From assembly GCA_913061055.1 (NCBI GenBank), contig CAJXVA010000026.1, forward strand, positions 1-37,964: a stretch of DNA of 37,964 nt, given 5' to 3'. The notes beneath the pieces were generated by a model. The model saw only the letters and a list, made by a program, of their open reading frames with translations. It did not search any database and had not been told where the DNA came from. The stretch's first letter is position 1; each line of letters starts with the position of its first letter. The position numbers and the translations under genes were made by a program. Positions 1-10,194 of this stretch are shown here, piece after piece. This DNA is from an uncultured Pseudomonadota bacterium. GTDB lineage: Bacteria; Myxococcota_A; Polyangia; Nannocystales; Nannocystaceae.

Positions 1-1
1 G

Positions 2-2008
<2,007 letters not shown>

Positions 2009-2010
2009 CC

Positions 2011-3195
2011 ATGTCCGACTCTGACGAGCGGGGCCCCTCGACGCGATCCGTTCACGACGGAGAGCCGAGGGTTCGCGCGGATCGGAGCATCGCGGCCCCG
2101 GTCGTGCATTCGAGCACGTTTCCCTTCGAGAACACCGCCGAGCTGATGTCGTTCATGCGCGGCGAGCAGGAGCGGCCCCAGGAGTATGGCCGCTACGGCA
2201 ACCCTACCGTCGCGGCCTGTGAAGCCAAGCTCGCCGCGCTGGAAGGGGGGCAGGCGGCCGTGCTCACCAGCTCTGGGATGTCCGCGATCACCACGACGCT
2301 GTTCGCGATGCTCAAGGCTGGCGCGCACGTGGTGTTCACCAGCGACGTCTACCGAAAAACGCGTCACTTCGCGTTGTCGGTTCTGCAGCGGTACGGAGTC
2401 GACGTCGACATCGTTCCGCCCTCGCTGGATGCTCTGCGCGCGGCCATGCGGCCCAGCACGAAGGTCGTCTTCACCGAGGCCCCAACCAACCCCTACGGTC
2501 GCTTGGTGGACCTCGAGGGGTTGGTTGCGCTGGCCAAGGAGCATCGCGCCAAGACGATCATCGACGCGACGTTCGCGACCCCGCTCAACATGCGTCCGCT
2601 GGAGTACGGCATCGACCTGGTGATCCACTCCACGACCAAGTACCTCGGCGGTCACAACGATCTGCTCGGTGGGGTGGTCGTCGGCAAGGGGCCGATGCTC
2701 GAGGCGATCCGGGAGCAGCACGGGACGTTGGGTGCGGTTGCCGATCCACAGACCGCGTTCCTCACGATGCGCGGCATCAAGACGCTGGGGTTGCGAGTCT
2801 CGCAGCAGAACAAGACTGCGCTTCGGCTCGCGTCCATGTTGGAGGAGCATCCCGCGGTGGCTCAGGTCTGGTATCCGATGCTGGAGAGTCACCCCGACCA
2901 CGCGCTGGCGCGTCGCTACCTGCGAGGCGGCGGCGGGGTGTTGTCGTTCGAGGTTTGCGGGGGACTCGAGGCGGGGAGCCGGCTCGTCGACGCCGTGCGA
3001 ATCCCCAAGTTGGCGGCATCACTCGGCGGGGTCGAGAGCCTGATCGAGCAGCCGCCGCTGATGAGCTTCTTCGAGCTCTCCCCGGAGCAGCGGGCCGCAT
3101 TGGGCATCAAAGAGGGCCTGATCCGGATGAGCGTGGGCATCGAGGACGCGCAGGACCTCGAAGCGGACCTGCGGTGCGCACTCGACGGGCTGTAG
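2011..3195 (+). CDS. Cystathionine gamma-synthase/lyase-family PLP enzyme
   Basis: 394 residues, the usual length for the Cys/Met-metabolism PLP family (fold type I). Visible hallmarks are the YGRYGNPT segment that contacts PLP phosphate (Tyr59/Arg61), the SSGMSAI loop (from Ser87), the cofactor-ring Asp in IIDATFATP (Asp185), and the Schiff-base lysine in HSTTKYLGGH (Lys210). The C-terminal ASLGGVESLIEQP stretch and the RMSVGIED ending are typical. Members make or break cystathionine, or use O-acyl-homoserine with sulfide or thiols, in the cytoplasm; residues alone do not tell a synthase (MetB/MetZ type) from a lyase (MetC/CTH type). The position that usually reads P-x-MTH is PPLMSFF here, which could reflect altered substrate preference. 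ATG follows the TPR gene stop by 2 nt. Confidence 0.9.
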   Translation: MSDSDERGPSTRSVHDGEPRVRADRSIAAPVVHSSTFPFENTAELMSFMRGEQERPQEYGRYGNPTVAACEAKLAALEGGQAAVLTSSGMSAITTTLFAMLKAGAHVVFTSDVYRKTRHFALSVLQRYGVDVDIVPPSLDALRAAMRPSTKVVFTEAPTNPYGRLVDLEGLVALAKEHRAKTIIDATFATPLNMRPLEYGIDLVIHSTTKYLGGHNDLLGGVVVGKGPMLEAIREQHGTLGAVADPQTAFLTMRGIKTLGLRVSQQNKTALRLASMLEEHPAVAQVWYPMLESHPDHALARRYLRGGGGVLSFEVCGGLEAGSRLVDAVRIPKLAASLGGVESLIEQPPLMSFFELSPEQRAALGIKEGLIRMSVGIEDAQDLEADLRCALDGL

Positions 3196-3256
3196 ACCGA
3201 CAGTCTGCGCGAGATGCGCTGGAGAGCGCGGGGGCGGGAGCAGGGCACTGAGGCCT

Positions 3257-3285
3257 TTGTCACGGGGCTGGGACTTTGCTATGCA
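3257..3285 (+). promoter_or_regulatory. Candidate promoter of tig
   Basis: TTGTCA (3257-3262), a 17-nt spacer, then TATGCA (3280-3285). The predicted transcript would start near 3292, upstream of the tig ATG at 3318. It would therefore exclude the in-frame ATG at 3276 as a start. Confidence 0.4.
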
Positions 3286-3317
3286 GCCGTCCTCCCGCGA
3301 CGCGAGGACCAAGAAAT

Positions 3318-4658
3318 ATGGAAAGTAGCATCGAGCGCATCAGTCCCGTCGAGTGTCGAGTCAAGGTGGAGATTCCGTGGACGGATGTCTCGAGCCGACT
3401 CACTGACAAGATGCGCGACCTTCGTCGTCAAGCGCGTCTGCCCGGCTTCCGTGCGGGCAAGGTGCCGGACAAGGTTCTCGAGCAGCGCTTCGGAAAGGGC
3501 GTCCGCCAAGAGCTCGCCGGAGAGCTGGTTCAGGAGACCTTCCAGACCGCGATGACCGAGCACGAGACGCAGCCGCTCACGCAGCCGGTCGTCGAGGAAA
3601 GCTCGCTCGAGAAGCAGCAGCCGTTCCGCTACCAGGCACGTTTCGAGGTCCGCCCTGAGATCGAGCCCAAGGACTACACCGGTGTCGAGGTCCGTCGTCG
3701 CCCCGCCGTTGTCGATCCCGCAAAGGTCGAGGCTGACCTCGAAGAGCGCCGCAAGAAGCTGATCGAGCTGCGGCCGCTGCCCGAGGATGAGAAGCGTGAA
3801 GACACCGCCGCCGGCGACGTGTGGACCATCGATGTCGAGGGAACCCTCGGTGAGCAACGTGTCGCTCGCAAGGATGTCCGCGTCGACATTGGCGAGACCG
3901 AGAGCGAGTTCATTCCGGGTCTCAGCGCCGCGCTCGAGAGCCTGAAGCTCTCCGAGGTTGGCTCGATCAAAACGATCAGCTTCACGCCTCCCGAGGACCG
4001 GATCCGTGCCGAGCTCAAGGGCCAGGAAGCCAAGCTCGAGCTTGGGCTCCGTGAGGTCCGGCTCAAGTACATCCCCGAGCTCGACGACGAGTTCGCCAAG
4101 GACACCGGCGACGCCGAGACGCTCGATGAGCTCAAGGCCAAGATCTCCGAGGACATCAAGAAGGCCGACGGAGACGAGGCCGAGCGCGAAGCCCGACGTC
4201 GACTCCTCACCTCGCTGCTCGAAGGCAACGAGTTTGAGCCCGCCCCCTCGATGGTCGCCCGTGAGGTTGCCGCACAGCTCGACCAGACCAAGCGTCAGCT
4301 CGCCCAGCAGGGCATGCGTCTGGAGCACATGGGGACGAACGAGCAGCAGTACGCAGCGCGTATCCGCCCCGAGGCCCTGTTCAACGTCAAAGCCTTCCTC
4401 CTGCTCGATGCGATCGGCAAGAAGGAGACCATCGAGGTCAGCGACGAGGACGTGCAGGCTCGTGTGAACGAGATTGCCGAAGAGTCCGGGCAGAATGTGG
4501 ACCGCATGCGCGCCTCCATGGAGAAGAGCGGCCAACTGATGATGATTCAGGCCGGCCTTCGCGAGGAGCGAATCTTCGACTTCCTCATGGAGAAGGCCAA
4601 GGTCACCGAGGCTCCCGACCCGGAGCCCGAGGCCACCGAAGGCGCCGACAACGGCTGA
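3318..4658 (+). CDS. tig: Trigger factor, ribosome-associated chaperone
   Basis: 446 residues, close to the usual trigger-factor length. The N-terminal ribosome-binding domain carries the signature GFRAGKVP (residues 43-50). It is followed by an FKBP-like PPIase region (about 155-240) and a long helical chaperone C-terminus. The protein docks at the ribosome exit tunnel and shields nascent chains. I chose ATG 3318 because GAGGA (3304-3308) sits 9 nt upstream, and the start [20 protein letters not shown] matches the family; the upstream in-frame ATG at 3276 overlaps the candidate promoter. The gene lies directly upstream of clpP-clpX, the tig-clpP-clpX order seen in many proteobacteria, but a terminator separates it from clpP. 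Confidence 0.96.
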   Translation: MESSIERISPVECRVKVEIPWTDVSSRLTDKMRDLRRQARLPGFRAGKVPDKVLEQRFGKGVRQELAGELVQETFQTAMTEHETQPLTQPVVEESSLEKQQPFRYQARFEVRPEIEPKDYTGVEVRRRPAVVDPAKVEADLEERRKKLIELRPLPEDEKREDTAAGDVWTIDVEGTLGEQRVARKDVRVDIGETESEFIPGLSAALESLKLSEVGSIKTISFTPPEDRIRAELKGQEAKLELGLREVRLKYIPELDDEFAKDTGDAETLDELKAKISEDIKKADGDEAEREARRRLLTSLLEGNEFEPAPSMVAREVAAQLDQTKRQLAQQGMRLEHMGTNEQQYAARIRPEALFNVKAFLLLDAIGKKETIEVSDEDVQARVNEIAEESGQNVDRMRASMEKSGQLMMIQAGLREERIFDFLMEKAKVTEAPDPEPEATEGADNG

Positions 4659-4671
4659 CCCATCGGGTCCT

Positions 4672-4688
4672 GCGGGCTTCGGGCCCGC
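4672..4688 (+). other. Hairpin after tig
   Basis: GCGGGC (4672-4677) pairs with GCCCGC (4683-4688) around a TTCGG loop, directly after the tig stop. There is no T-run, so it may stabilise the transcript 3' end upstream of the real terminator. Confidence 0.5.
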
Positions 4689-4704
4689 CTCGATCAGCCT
4701 CGAA

Positions 4705-4732
4705 GGGGCGTCTCACGGAGGCGTCCCTTTTT
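4705..4732 (+). terminator. Rho-independent terminator of tig
   Basis: A 10-bp stem (4705-4714 with 4718-4727, two G-U pairs), an ACG loop, and five T (4728-4732). Confidence 0.85.
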
Positions 4733-5041
4733 GCGTTCCGGGCTCCGGGGCGTCTTGCCCCAGGCCGAGCCATGCCCAATCTGGGACGGTCCCCGGTCAG
4801 GCGGGTCGGGGGCCTACCGTTTTGGACCGCCGCAGGGCCTCAAAACCCGCGTTTGGGCGCCGATGACGGCACTTGCATCGTGCGGCTCTGCCGGCCACCA
4901 TTGCTTCAGGACGATGTCCTCGTGTCGTTCTCGTGCCGTTCTCGGCGCGAGCCCTTGCACCCGACCTCCGGGCGTCGCAAAGGAGACGCTGACAGCGTTC
5001 TCGCCGCGAGACTGCTTCACCCCATCCGACCTCCGACGTTC
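4733..5041. other. Intergenic region before clpP
   Basis: About 310 bases between the tig terminator and the chosen clpP start. The clpP frame stays open upstream to an ATG at 4772, but that extension (containing [15 protein letters not shown]) does not resemble ClpP. An AAAGGAG at about 4978-4984 has no start codon at a suitable distance. CTTGCAT (4872-4878) and CACCATT (4896-4902), 17 nt apart, loosely resemble a sigma32-type promoter. I see no other feature. Confidence 0.4.
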
Positions 5042-5746
5042 ATGGCCGACCACAATCCATTCGGTGCTCCCTCGATGTTCCCCTCTTCCGTGACCCAGCC
5101 GACGTCTCAGTCGATGTCCCAAATGTCATGGGGCGGTGAGCCCTCCGCCAACATTCCGTTTGTCATCGAGCAGACGGTTCGTGGTGAGCGCTCGTGGGAC
5201 ATCTACTCCCGCCTGCTCAAGGACCGGATCATCCTCCTGGGCACCCCGATCAACGACCAGGTCGCCAACTCGATCGTCTCGCAGCTGCTCTATCTCGAGT
5301 CCGACGATCCCGACAAAGAGATTCGGCTGTACGTCAACAGCCCCGGCGGCGTGGTCACCGCGGGCCTTGCCATCTACGACACCATGCAGCTGATCCGCCC
5401 CAAGGTGGCGACCTACTGCATGGGGCAAGCCGCGTCGATGGCGGCGGTCATTGTCGCCGCTGGCGCGCCCGGCAAGCGCCTCGCGTTGCCGAACGCACGC
5501 ATCATGATTCACCAGCCTCACGGTGGGTCCCAAGGCCAAGCCACCGACATCGAGATTCAGGCGAAGGAAATCCTTCGTTTGAAAGCGCGACTCAACGAAA
5601 TCCTCGCCACGCACTGCGGGCGGGGTGTCGAAGACATTTTGCGCGACACGGAACGGGACATGTTCATGGACGCCGATACGGCCAAACGGTACGGTTTGGT
5701 TGACGAGGTCATCCAGAAACGGTCCGACGACGGGGACGAGACCTAG
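5042..5746 (+). CDS. clpP: ATP-dependent Clp protease proteolytic subunit
   Basis: 234 residues from ATG 5042. The Ser-His-Asp triad is complete: Ser132 in GQAASMAA, His157 in IMIHQPHGG and Asp206 in RDTERD, with the 25- and 49-residue spacings of E. coli Clp[24 protein letters not shown] is the conserved mature N-terminus, so about 37 residues precede it, probably a propeptide removed by self-processing. ClpP forms the tetradecameric barrel that degrades substrates unfolded by ClpX, whose gene follows. There is no good ribosome-binding site at 5042; ATGs at 5075 and 5126 are alternatives, and the frame is open further upstream. The core identification is secure but the start is not. A His follows QP where many family members have Ser or Leu. 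Confidence 0.95.
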   Translation: MADHNPFGAPSMFPSSVTQPTSQSMSQMSWGGEPSANIPFVIEQTVRGERSWDIYSRLLKDRIILLGTPINDQVANSIVSQLLYLESDDPDKEIRLYVNSPGGVVTAGLAIYDTMQLIRPKVATYCMGQAASMAAVIVAAGAPGKRLALPNARIMIHQPHGGSQGQATDIEIQAKEILRLKARLNEILATHCGRGVEDILRDTERDMFMDADTAKRYGLVDEVIQKRSDDGDET

Positions 5747-5757
5747 TCTCGACCCGA

Positions 5758-5785
5758 CCAAGCCCTGACCAAGCCCTGACCAAGC
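5758..5785 (+). repeat. 11-bp tandem repeat upstream of clpX
   Basis: CCAAGCCCTGA occurs twice (5758-5768, 5769-5779), followed by a partial CCAAGC. It fills part of the 81-bp clpP-clpX gap. No function is evident. Confidence 0.8.
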
Positions 5786-5827
5786 ATCGATGACGGATCG
5801 CGGACGAGTAGGATCGAAGGACAGCAG

Positions 5828-7087
5828 ATGAGCACCTCGAAACGAGACAACGGCCACGGAAACCTGAGCTGTTCCTTTTGCGGAAAGTCGCAGAAGGAAG
5901 TCAAAAAGCTCATTGCTGGGCCTTCTGTGTACATCTGCGACGAGTGCATTTCCTTGTGCAACGACATCCTCGCGGAGGAGGTTCAGAAGGAAGAGCGCCA
6001 ACAGGGAGTCGGCAAGGTTCCGAAGCCCAAGGAGATCCGCGAGATCCTCGATGACTACGTGATCGGTCAGGACTCCGCGAAGAAGATCATCTCGGTCGCG
6101 GTCTACAACCACTACAAGCGGATCAACGCGACGAGGAAGGCCGACGAGGCCGAGCTCCAAAAGAGCAACATCCTGCTGATCGGCCCGACCGGATCCGGCA
6201 AGACACTTCTCGCTCAGACGTTGGCCCGTATTCTCGATGTGCCCTTCGCGATCGCTGACGCGACCAGCCTCACCGAGGCGGGCTACGTCGGAGAGGACGT
6301 CGAGAACATCATTGTCAGCCTGCTTCAGAACGCCGACCACGATGTCGAACGAGCGCAGCGCGGCATCATCTACGTCGACGAGATCGACAAGATCGCTCGT
6401 AAGGGCGACAACCCTTCGATCACCCGCGACGTCTCGGGTGAGGGCGTTCAGCAAGCGCTGCTCAAGATCCTCGAGGGGACCGTGGCTTCGGTGCCCCCCA
6501 AGGGAGGCCGCAAGCATCCTCAGCAGGACTTCTTGCAGGTCGACACGACCAACATCCTCTTCATCTGCGGCGGTGCGTTCGCAGGCATCGAGGACATCAT
6601 CGAGCACCGGGTCTCTGCCAAGAGCATGGGCTTCGGGGCCAAGGTCGAGTCCAAGAAAGAGATGCGCAGCTGGGAGCTGATGCAGGAGGTCCAAAACGCC
6701 GACCTCCACAAGTTCGGGCTCATCCCCGAGTTTATCGGTCGCTTGCCGGTGGTCGCCCCGCTGCAAGAGCTGGACGAGGACGCGCTGGTCAAGATCCTCA
6801 CCGAGCCCAAGAACGCGCTGGTCAAGCAGTACGTTCGGTTGCTCGAGATGGACGAGGTCGAGCTCAAGTTCACCGACGAAGCGCTGGTGGCCGTTGCGGC
6901 CAAGGCCAAGAAGCAGCGCTCCGGCGCTCGTGGGCTGCGCTCGATCCTCGAGAAGGCGATGCTGGAAGTCATGTACGACATCCCCAGCGTCGAGAACATC
7001 GCCGAGGTTGTGGTGAGCGAAGAGTGCATCGCCGAAGACAAGCGCCCCACGCTCATCTACAAACACGAGAAGAAAGAAGCCTCGTAG
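5828..7087 (+). CDS. clpX: ClpX, AAA+ unfoldase of the ClpXP protease
   Basis: 419 residues, normal for ClpX. The N-terminal zinc-binding domain has Cys15/Cys18/Cys37/Cys40. Walker A is GPTGSGKT (119-126), the pore loop is GYVGEDVE, and Walker B is [10 protein letters not shown]. The ClpP-docking loop reads SMGFGAKV, so the usual IGF tripeptide is MGF here. ClpX recognises, unfolds and threads substrates into ClpP in the cytoplasm. ATG 5828 has AAGGA (5817-5821) 6 nt upstream. It is probably co-transcribed with clpP: the gap is 81 bp with no terminator between them, and a terminator follows clpX. Confidence 0.97.
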   Translation: MSTSKRDNGHGNLSCSFCGKSQKEVKKLIAGPSVYICDECISLCNDILAEEVQKEERQQGVGKVPKPKEIREILDDYVIGQDSAKKIISVAVYNHYKRINATRKADEAELQKSNILLIGPTGSGKTLLAQTLARILDVPFAIADATSLTEAGYVGEDVENIIVSLLQNADHDVERAQRGIIYVDEIDKIARKGDNPSITRDVSGEGVQQALLKILEGTVASVPPKGGRKHPQQDFLQVDTTNILFICGGAFAGIEDIIEHRVSAKSMGFGAKVESKKEMRSWELMQEVQNADLHKFGLIPEFIGRLPVVAPLQELDEDALVKILTEPKNALVKQYVRLLEMDEVELKFTDEALVAVAAKAKKQRSGARGLRSILEKAMLEVMYDIPSVENIAEVVVSEECIAEDKRPTLIYKHEKKEAS

Positions 7088-7110
7088 GCCTCACGCTCTC
7101 GCGCACGAGA

Positions 7111-7148
7111 AACGCCTCGCACCACTGGTGACGAGGCGTTCTTCGTTT
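7111..7148. terminator. Terminator after clpX, possibly bidirectional
   Basis: AACGCCTCG (7111-7119) pairs with CGAGGCGTT (7132-7140), with an inner CACC/GGTG stem, followed by CTTCGTTT. It lies between the convergent clpX and the minus-strand lipoprotein ending at 7183. Confidence 0.8.
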
Positions 7149-7182
7149 CCGGACGCGGCGACGGACGCCCGCGGGGTTCGAA

Positions 7183-8061
7183 TCATCCGCAGATCAGCTC
7201 GAACGTTTCGACCGAGACCTGGACAGCCTCGGCGAGCTCGACGTTGTTGTGACCCACGAAGCCGACCCGTACGTCGTCGAGGCCGATGGGGTTCGGGATC
7301 TGGAAGACGGTGTCGAACGCCACACCGTCTTGTGAGGCCTCGAAGTAGGTCGTACCCGAGTCCTCTCGGAGTTGCAGCCACGGCTGGGTCGCGGGGTTCC
7401 AGTCGGTCTCGTCGAAGATCGCTCCGGGGGGACCGGCCTCGCTGGTGATCCGAGCTTCGAGTCGCAGGTCCGTGCCGTGCTGGGCGAGGTTGAACGCAAT
7501 CCGACCTTCACCATCCTGCTGCTCGATCCACAGGATGAGGAGGACCCCATCGTCGGCGGGAGGGGTGCCGACCTCGACCCGCATCGTGGCGCCCGTGAAC
7601 GGTCCGGGCGCGACCATCATGCGCGCGAACTCGTCGTCCGGTGCGGGGGTGATGTTGATGATGCTCTGTCCGCCTTCTTCGAACGTCGATGCTGGGTTCG
7701 TCTGAATCCACAGCGCGTTCTCGGCTCCGTCGTCGAAGGTATCGAACAGAACGGGGCACACCGATGGCACGCCCCCCGTGCTCGAGCCTGACGAAGAGTC
7801 GCCCTCTGAGGTGGAGCCGGTTCCGCTGGACGAGTCATCCCCGAAGGTTGTGGAGCCTGAACCGGTGCTTCCCGGACCACTTGTTGAGGTGGACAGCACG
7901 TCGCCGCTGCTGCTGCTCGCGCTGGCGACCGTTGGGTCGGTAGGCCCCGATCCCCCCGGGCCTGTGGAGGAGGTGCCGGCACCGTCGGTGTCGAGATCGA
8001 CCAGCTCTTCGAAGCAGCCGGGGAGCACGAGAAGCGAGGTGGCGAGCAGCGTTCGGACCAT
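7183..8061 (-). CDS. Stalked lipoprotein with beta-sandwich-like domain
   Basis: 292 residues from ATG 8061; the frame extends further upstream, but only this start gives a clean signal peptide with lipobox LPGC (Cys16). Residues about 25-105 form a Ser/Gly/Thr/Asp-rich stalk ending in SSSGSSTGGVPSVC. The remaining ~185 residues begin LFDTFDDGAENALW and contain several aromatic beta-strand segments (PWLQLREDSGTTYFEASQDG). This pattern resembles concanavalin/laminin-G-like or DUF1349-type beta-sandwiches, which often bind carbohydrate; that is fold-level inference with no catalytic motif. It is predicted to be lipid-anchored in the cell envelope. It lies downstream of the metzincin and polymerase on the same strand but has its own candidate promoter. 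The stalk junction is shared with the lipoprotein ending at 36180. Confidence 0.8.
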   Translation of the reverse strand: MVRTLLATSLLVLPGCFEELVDLDTDGAGTSSTGPGGSGPTDPTVASASSSSGDVLSTSTSGPGSTGSGSTTFGDDSSSGTGSTSEGDSSSGSSTGGVPSVCPVLFDTFDDGAENALWIQTNPASTFEEGGQSIINITPAPDDEFARMMVAPGPFTGATMRVEVGTPPADDGVLLILWIEQQDGEGRIAFNLAQHGTDLRLEARITSEAGPPGAIFDETDWNPATQPWLQLREDSGTTYFEASQDGVAFDTVFQIPNPIGLDDVRVGFVGHNNVELAEAVQVSVETFELICG

Positions 8062-8071
8062 ACGTCCGGCT

Positions 8072-8100
8072 CTTGTAGCAAACACGGTGCCAGCTCCCAA
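8072..8100 (-). promoter_or_regulatory. Candidate promoter of the stalked lipoprotein
   Basis: On the minus strand, TTGGGA (8100-8095), a 17-nt spacer, then TACAAG (8077-8072). The hexamer ends 10 nt before ATG 8061, leaving a very short leader and supporting that start. Confidence 0.4.
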
Positions 8101-8232
8101 GCCCGCCGGCCGCGGCAGTATTCCTGGTGCTCTAGGGCCCAGCGCGAGACACAGCGCAACGGCGTGTCTGCGCACGAGCGGTAGGGACCGTTGCCCAACA
8201 AGCGCAGCGGCATTGCTCATGTCGGAGCCGGG

Positions 8233-10194
8233 TCAGAAACAAGGAGCGCGAGGGGTGACGTCGAACGGTTCCGAGGAGGGCAGTGTCTGCCGCAAGTACT
8301 CGTACTCCTCGATGCAGAAACGCGACGGGCCTGCGCCCTCCAGTTCGGCGCGCTCCTCGAAGGGTCGGTCGGCGTCCATCAGGCGGTCGTCTTGGTCGCC
8401 CTCGTTGTGGATGCTCGGCCCGTAGGGATCCGCGAGACCGAGGCTATGGCCCAGCTCGTGCGAGATGGTGCTGCCCACCAGCGTCCCGAGCGCATGAACA
8501 GCGCACGCGAGCTGCTCGGGCCGGGAGGTTGTGGCGACGGGGCACTGTGTGGGGTCCACCTGCGGGAGATCGCTGGCGAGGTCGGCGGCAAGCACGGGCT
8601 GCCCGCCTGCATCCGGCCGGAAGGGATCGAAGAGCAGGTCAAAGCGCACGTCCGGGCGGACGGGTTCGGCCAGCTCTCCGGGATGCTCGGAGTAGCCGAA
8701 CAGGGATTCGATGAAGACCCCTCCGTAGCCAGGAAAGCCGTCCTCCTGGGTTTGCGCGTTGGTCCCCCCGATGCGGTCGTACAGCCGCCGGTTGTCGGTG
8801 TCCTTTCCGGGCGTGTTGTCGTAGCCAAGCAGGCCGAGTCCGTTGGGATCGCGACCGCCGATGTCGACTTCGGCGAAGAGGGCGAAGTCGTCGGGGCGAG
8901 CCTCGCGGACCTCGAGGTTGAGGGTGGCGAAGTCTCGGTTGATCACCTCCACGGCTCGGGCCCGGATCCGCGAATCGACGGCGCGGAGTCCAAAGGCCCG
9001 CAGCCCTTCCTTGTAGGCTGGTGTGAAGTTCACCCAGACCACCTGACGCACGGGCTCGAGGCGAAAGGCGAGGGCGGTGGCGCTTCCTTCGACCTCCGCC
9101 CCCTCGTAGGCGATGATCGGCGTGACCAATCCTTCGAACAGGCCCGCCTCTGTTCGGACGTCATTCACGGCTGCGGCCAATCCGTCTTCTTCGTTCACGA
9201 CGTAGCGGACCTGCCGGCCACCGACGAACTCGGGGAACAACAACTCGTTGAGTTCGACCGGAACGCCCGAGAGATCGGGGGTGAAGATGCCGTCGAAACG
9301 AAGGACCGTGTCGCCTTGCGCGTCCCCGCCGAGGAATCCCGCGCCCTCGATCGTCACGTAGCGGCCCAGGCTCGCGGCAGTCGTATCGACTCCGTACAGC
9401 GCGGGTTCGACGAGGTCCCAGGTGACTGGGGTCGCCGGCGAAGAGACAAGGTCACCACCGGAATGCTCGTTCACAAACGAGACGGTCCCCTCGAACCGGC
9501 CGGGTTCAATTCCGGCAACCCGGGGCTCAAATGCGAACACGCCCTCGGTGCGGCTCTGGCTCGTGGCCGGCTCGATTGCCACGGCCGCGCTGGGCGTGGC
9601 CATGCACTCTGAGGCATCGGAGCGGGTGAAACAGCCGTCGAGAATCGCGTACGAGGTCCCCTCGTCTCCCAGGAGAATTCCGTCTCCTGCGACCTCGAGG
9701 GGCTCGTTGGGGAAGATGACGCTGCTCGGCGTGAGCAGGACGAGCTGCGGAACAAGCGTCTTTGCGACGGTGAACTCGATCTCCGAAGCCGCGGAGCGAT
9801 ACAGGCGCCCATCCACGGTGCTGCGGACCTCGATCTGAGCGGTGCCCTCGAACACCGCGGAGTCGCCGTCGCTGAGCAGGTCGATGGCATCACGGTCGAG
9901 ATCAACCTCCAGGCGGGTGAAGTCCACGAACCGGGCAGGGAGCCGGACGATACGTCCGTCGGTGTCGGTTCCCGTGTCGATCTCGCCGTCGAGGACGAGA
10001 GTGGATTCGCCCCATGGGTCATCGACGAAGGCATCGCCGGTGACGACCAGGGTCGAGCCGACGAGGACCGTGGCGGGGGAGACAGACTGAAGCTCGAGGT
10101 CGACCAGCGCGGTGTCCAACGTGGCACGCCCGCTGGGCTCGTTGCTGCATTGCCCAAGGGCAAGCAGGCCGAGCAACGGCAACCCCCGCCTCAT
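8233..10194 (-). CDS. Lipoprotein metzincin with IPT/TIG-like domains
   Basis: 653 residues from ATG 10194. A short hydrophobic signal ends in LGQC (Cys16); Gln before the Cys is unusual for a lipobox. Three IPT/TIG-like Ig modules are suggested by repeated starts such as VSPATVLVGSTLVVTGDAF (~38), LTPSSVIFPNEPLEVAGDG (~152) and VTIEGAGFLGGDAQGD (~290). The C-terminal part has the zinc motif HELGHSLGLAD (from His579), the HExxHxxGxxD variant with Asp as third ligand. A downstream RLMDA supplies the metzincin Met-turn (Met606). It is predicted to be an envelope-anchored or released zinc endopeptidase; the substrate is unknown. Its start overlaps the polymerase stop (ATGA), so the two are translationally coupled, an odd pairing for a protease. 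Confidence 0.82.
   Translation of the reverse strand: MRRGLPLLGLLALGQCSNEPSGRATLDTALVDLELQSVSPATVLVGSTLVVTGDAFVDDPWGESTLVLDGEIDTGTDTDGRIVRLPARFVDFTRLEVDLDRDAIDLLSDGDSAVFEGTAQIEVRSTVDGRLYRSAASEIEFTVAKTLVPQLVLLTPSSVIFPNEPLEVAGDGILLGDEGTSYAILDGCFTRSDASECMATPSAAVAIEPATSQSRTEGVFAFEPRVAGIEPGRFEGTVSFVNEHSGGDLVSSPATPVTWDLVEPALYGVDTTAASLGRYVTIEGAGFLGGDAQGDTVLRFDGIFTPDLSGVPVELNELLFPEFVGGRQVRYVVNEEDGLAAAVNDVRTEAGLFEGLVTPIIAYEGAEVEGSATALAFRLEPVRQVVWVNFTPAYKEGLRAFGLRAVDSRIRARAVEVINRDFATLNLEVREARPDDFALFAEVDIGGRDPNGLGLLGYDNTPGKDTDNRRLYDRIGGTNAQTQEDGFPGYGGVFIESLFGYSEHPGELAEPVRPDVRFDLLFDPFRPDAGGQPVLAADLASDLPQVDPTQCPVATTSRPEQLACAVHALGTLVGSTISHELGHSLGLADPYGPSIHNEGDQDDRLMDADRPFEERAELEGAGPSRFCIEEYEYLRQTLPSSEPFDVTPRAPCF

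Noticed and set aside
3276..3317. In-frame ATG upstream of tig
   Set aside because: It overlaps the candidate promoter and the extension does not resemble trigger factor; ATG 3318 has a good ribosome-binding site.
5126..7066. 646-codon open frame antisense to clpP-clpX
   Set aside because: It mirrors two secure conserved genes and is rich in Leu/Asp/Val/Arg without any domain; long antisense frames are common in GC-rich DNA.
8191..9612. 473-codon plus-strand open frame opposite the metzincin
   Set aside because: The opposite strand encodes zinc, Met-turn and TIG motifs; this frame has none.
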